A stretch of DNA of 18,060 nt, from the NCBI GenBank assembly GCA_000310025.1, contig FN649731.1, positions 2,871,495 to 2,889,554 of the forward strand, in the 5' to 3' direction. Origin of the DNA: Ectocarpus siliculosus (Eukaryota; Sar; Phaeophyceae; Ectocarpales; Ectocarpaceae). The notes beneath the pieces were generated by a model that was not told the DNA's origin, made no database searches, and saw only the letters and a program-made list of their open reading frames with translations. The position numbers and the translations under genes are program-made. Below are positions 17,748 through 18,060 of the stretch, piece after piece (position 1 is the stretch's first letter; every line of letters begins with the position of its first letter).

Positions 17748-18060
17748 TGTACTCATAGTCGTGCATGCCGTAGTCGTTTGACCATTGACCTCGCATCCCT
17801 ACAAAGCCGGGACGGAGCACGCCGGGTTCTCACCGGACCAGGCTCTCACATCACCAAGCGCGAAGCGTCGTGAGGTATTTGGCTAGTCGCATGAAGGGTG
17901 AGCTGCATCCTGCTAAGGGTGTTCGGCATCTTGTGCTTACTTCCTTGCGTACGTATGACAGCTACGTATGACTTAATTTATTTTGTGGTGCTTTCACTTC
18001 CAGAGACAGTTGTAAGCGCTGTGTAACTGCCTCGAGGAAGCTTGACCATTTTAACACAAC

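Overview
The window looks like nuclear DNA of a photosynthetic stramenopile, most likely a brown alga close to Ectocarpus. This is inferred from several traits together: mixed to GC-rich composition, genes split into short exons by introns of about 400-650 nt, abundant CAA/TTG, CAG, CCACCG and GA microsatellites, TTAGGG-type telomeric motifs, a decayed non-LTR retrotransposon, and a bactofilin-like exon. No bacterial operon structure, ribosome binding sites, CRISPR array, rRNA or intact tRNA was seen. Most long open frames are low-complexity or shadow frames, because real coding sequence here sits in short exons without their own start codons.

Layout. 1-2430: no convincing gene, one short open frame near the left edge and one copy of a D-arm-like repeat. 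2430-2680: ambiguous coding potential on both strands. About 2680-5576 (+): a non-LTR (LINE) retrotransposon relic, endonuclease then reverse transcriptase, broken by many frameshifts and stops and ending in an AAC-rich tail. 5700-6010 (-): one or two possible exons of an unidentified gene. 6010-10900: mostly non-coding, with CCACCG/CAC, CAG and CAA repeats and weak open frames. 10923-11142 (+): an exon of a bactofilin-like (polymer-forming cytoskeletal) protein. 11840-13475 (-): three clear exons, plus one weak upstream candidate, of a glutathione peroxidase gene. 13940-18060: repeats, homopolymers, a 28-bp alternating purine-pyrimidine tract, inverted telomeric motifs and a few weak open frames.

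The main result is the glutathione peroxidase gene, rebuilt from exons that a start-to-stop ORF search would miss. The exons join in frame through GT-AG and GC-AG introns and carry the Cys-Gln-Trp-Asn residues expected of the family. The bactofilin-like exon points towards it from the other strand, so the two genes are convergent, about 0.7 kb apart. No functional link between them is implied.

I did not find a clear new multi-gene system. The items most worth checking are the eukaryotic bactofilin exon, the unusual peroxidase (Cys-Ser at the active site, no resolving Cys at the plant/insect position, a GC-AG intron, G-rich DNA beside the catalytic exon), the D-arm-like repeat family and the inverted telomeric motifs.
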